Source of the DNA: an uncultured Algimonas sp.
GTDB taxonomy: Bacteria > Pseudomonadota > Alphaproteobacteria > Caulobacterales > Maricaulaceae
NCBI RefSeq assembly: GCF_947498175.1
Contig: NZ_CANMJB010000004.1
Coordinates: forward strand, 186,001 to 250,000
Direction of reading: 5' to 3'
DNA length: 64,000 nt
Both the position numbers and the translations under genes were made by a program. How positions within the stretch are numbered: position 1 is the stretch's first letter; every line of letters begins with the position of its first letter. This document shows positions 62,167 through 64,000 of the stretch, in pieces. The notes below the pieces were generated by a model, which saw nothing but the letters and a program-made list of their open reading frames with translations, was not told the origin of the DNA and did no database searches.

Positions 62167-63506
62167 GTTTTCGGATCAACCTCTCCGCCCGATTGGGCCG
62201 CTTGCGGATGTATTGGCGCCGCGCGGTCTGGGCCTTTCCGACATTGGCCATCTTCATCGGACTGTTTCTCGCCGCCAGCATGACCAAGCTGGACTGGACG
62301 ATCCCGAAAACGCTCGGCGGACTGCTGACCACGGGCGGGCCGGTCGGTGCACGCGACCTCGTCCAGACCGTGGCATCGACCTCGGTGACGGTGGCCACCT
62401 TCGTTTTCTCCGTGACGATCGTGGCGCTGCAGGTCGCTGCGTCACAATACTCCCCGCGCGTTCCGCGCCAGTTCATTCGCGACCGCTCCACGCAGCTTAC
62501 GCTCGCGATCTTCATCCTGACCTTCGTCTATAGCCTCGCAGTCCTTCGCAAGATCCATGCCAGCGAGGACTTCGTTCCCCAGTTCGCCGTCACCATCGCC
62601 TTCGCCCTGTCGCTGCTGAGCGTCGGCGCCTTCGTCTACTTCATTCATCACATCATCCATGCGATGCGGGTCGAGAAGATCCTGAACGATCTGCAACACA
62701 AAACCGTGTCGGCCATCCGCGGCAATTACGACGAGCTGACGGATTCCGATCCCCGGCCCGAACTGCCGGAAATCCCTTCGCATGCAGTGCCGCTGCACGC
62801 GAGCCAGTCCGACATCATCCAGCGCATCGATGCCGATCTCATCGTGCCGTTCGCGCAGGAACACGACATGGTCATTCGGTTCGTCCGTGAACTGGGCGAC
62901 CAGGCTGTCGCGGATACGGCGATCGCGTGGGTGTGGACGTGCGATCCGGACGCAGACCTTCCCGACATCGATACCGAAATCCAACCCAAGGTGCTCAAGG
63001 CGCTGCAGTTGGGACGGGAGCGCAGCCTGCAAGCCGATGTCGGCTTCGGCCTGACCCAACTGGTCGATATCGCCTTGCGCGCCGTTTCGACGGCGATCAA
63101 CGACCCGACGACGGCTTGCGCCTCGATCCGCGCGTCCGAGGTCGTGCTGGTCCAGCTCTGCAAGCACCGGCTCGGCAACGAACTGCACCGTGACGACGCG
63201 GAGACGTTGCGCATCGCTGTGCCGAGGCGCTCCTTTCCCGACTATCTCGACATGGTTGTGACGCCGCTTCGGCACACCTGTCCGAACGATGTCACTGTCA
63301 TGCTGCGGCTTTGCGAGATGCTGAGCAATGTCGGCCGGGCCGCGGTCAATAGCGAGGATCAACGCGAAGACGTCGCCAAGCAACTGGCCCTCGTCATGCG
63401 CGCAACCGACCGTGCGATCGAGGAAAAGGTGGACCTCGAGAAACTGGACCGCGCGGCCGATGACGTCGAGATCGCGCTGGCCGGCAAGCCGCCGAGGTTC
63501 GCATGA
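62163..63506 (+). CDS. DUF2254 family membrane protein
   Basis: A 447-residue predicted membrane protein of the uncharacterised DUF2254 family. TM helices lie at AVWAFPTLAIFIGLFLAASM, TSVTVATFVFSVTIVALQVA, QLTLAIFILTFVYSLAVLRK and AVTIAFALSLLSVGAFVYFI; the soluble C-terminal half includes DVGFGLTQLVDIALRAVSTA followed by INDPTTAC, a conserved family block. Starts in the ATGA overlap with the channel gene and overlaps the UPF0182 gene in the same way. Function unknown. Confidence 0.85.
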   Translation: MSFRINLSARLGRLRMYWRRAVWAFPTLAIFIGLFLAASMTKLDWTIPKTLGGLLTTGGPVGARDLVQTVASTSVTVATFVFSVTIVALQVAASQYSPRVPRQFIRDRSTQLTLAIFILTFVYSLAVLRKIHASEDFVPQFAVTIAFALSLLSVGAFVYFIHHIIHAMRVEKILNDLQHKTVSAIRGNYDELTDSDPRPELPEIPSHAVPLHASQSDIIQRIDADLIVPFAQEHDMVIRFVRELGDQAVADTAIAWVWTCDPDADLPDIDTEIQPKVLKALQLGRERSLQADVGFGLTQLVDIALRAVSTAINDPTTACASIRASEVVLVQLCKHRLGNELHRDDAETLRIAVPRRSFPDYLDMVVTPLRHTCPNDVTVMLRLCEMLSNVGRAAVNSEDQREDVAKQLALVMRATDRAIEEKVDLEKLDRAADDVEIALAGKPPRFA

Positions 63507-64000
63507 GCTGGCGCCCGACACTCGCCGTGCGCGGCTTGCTGTACTTCATGGTCGGCGGCATCACGACGACGCTGCTTTACTGGATCGTCGGGATCTCGGC
63601 ATTCCTGCTCGCTGTGATCTTCTCGGCGCGTTTCTACACCGATGTCATGTGGTATGACAGCGTCGGCTATCTCGATGTCTTCCTGACGATCGTCAAGACG
63701 AAGATCTGGATGGGGATGATCCCCTTCCTGTTGATGAGCTTCCTGGTCGCGACCAACATGATCCTCGCCCAGAAGCTGGCGCGGACCGACAGGATCATCT
63801 CATCGGACGAAAAGCGCGTGGATAGATGGCGCCGCGCCATCGCGCCGCATACGCGGCCGGTCATCATCACGATCGCGCTGATATGCGGTCTCGTCTTCGG
63901 GCTGGAAGCCTACCCGCACTGGGAAACTTACATTCTATGGTCTGAGCGTGTGGAATGGGGCCGTACCGATCCACAGTTCGACCGCGATCTCAGCTATTTC
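63503..64000 (+). CDS. UPF0182 family membrane protein (3' truncated by window)
   Basis: 166 codons visible, cut by the window edge. It starts in an ATGA overlap with DUF2254. TM segments at YFMVGGITTTLLYWIVGISA, IWMGMIPFLLMSFLVATNMI and VIITIALICGLVFGLEA. Family marks: MWYDSVGYLDVFLTI, AYPHWETYILW and WGRTDPQFDRDLSYF. UPF0182 proteins are large (about 900 residues), multi-pass and uncharacterised. Confidence 0.85.
   Translation, partial: MSWRPTLAVRGLLYFMVGGITTTLLYWIVGISAFLLAVIFSARFYTDVMWYDSVGYLDVFLTIVKTKIWMGMIPFLLMSFLVATNMILAQKLARTDRIISSDEKRVDRWRRAIAPHTRPVIITIALICGLVFGLEAYPHWETYILWSERVEWGRTDPQFDRDLSYF

Noticed and set aside
1-64000. CRISPR array, prophage, insertion sequence, integrase or secretion-effector islands
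   Set aside because: I saw no repeat-spacer pattern, transposase, integrase or flanking direct repeats; the tandem repeats present lie in or beside coding genes and are too short.

Overview
The window looks like part of the chromosome of a prosthecate-type alphaproteobacterium (Caulobacterales/Maricaulales/Hyphomonadaceae-like). It is GC-rich and densely coded, and has a complete Caulobacter-type cpa/tad pilus locus, an ubiB-coaBC-dut block, an HWE-type histidine kinase and an alphaproteobacterial small SRP RNA. Several intergenic regions carry TTAA-N7-TTAA sites, the consensus of the cell-cycle regulator CtrA. No transposase, integrase, phage gene, CRISPR array, tRNA or rRNA was recognised.

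Layout. 1-3.5 kb: the 3' part of a TonB-dependent siderophore receptor, then a PepSY-TM protein and a small membrane protein (iron uptake). 3.5-17 kb: housekeeping genes, namely purA, a PagL-like lipid A deacylase, a photolyase, free Met-sulfoxide reductase, and a six-gene minus-strand run coaBC-hypothetical-dut-HWE kinase-cysK-moeB, followed by ubiB, nrdB (with CtrA-like and NrdR-like sites upstream) and a tyrosine phosphatase. 17-30.7 kb: the tad/cpa pilus locus. TadG, TadE and a secretin-N-domain protein lie on the minus strand; pilA, a decayed second pilin, cpaA-B-C-D-E-F and tadB-C lie on the plus strand; tadD faces them. CpaE and TadD both carry tandem 15-bp/pentapeptide arrays. 30.9-40.7 kb: M17 aminopeptidase, acyltransferase 3, MarR regulator, NlpC/P60 peptidase, membrane cytochrome c, pheA, a YHS protein, nudC, two tandem outer-membrane barrel paralogues with terminators and palindromes, the SRP RNA (ffs, not in the ORF set) and a YqcI/YcgG protein. 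40.9-49.4 kb: cytochrome P450, dnaX-ybaB, def, a GltB-like FMN protein, a LytTR regulator and a BAAT-type lipoprotein hydrolase. 49.4-54.6 kb: an RND efflux pair and nth. 54.7-60.6 kb: an NTF2-like lipoprotein, a YqaA/DedA protein, a REC / REC-histidine kinase signalling cluster with a CtrA site, a duplicated DUF2158 protein and sdaA. 60.97-64 kb: three translationally coupled membrane proteins (K+-channel-like, DUF2254, UPF0182), the last cut by the window edge, preceded by tandem CtrA-like boxes.

The most interesting points are the last operon (an uncharacterised membrane module with a non-canonical channel filter and CtrA-like promoter architecture), the matching pentapeptide arrays in two pilus proteins, the decayed second Flp pilin beside pilA, and the repeated CtrA-type sites. 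These link pilus, ribonucleotide reductase, sensor kinase, outer-membrane and channel genes in one putative cell-cycle regulon. All functional calls rest on reading motifs by eye; no database search was run.
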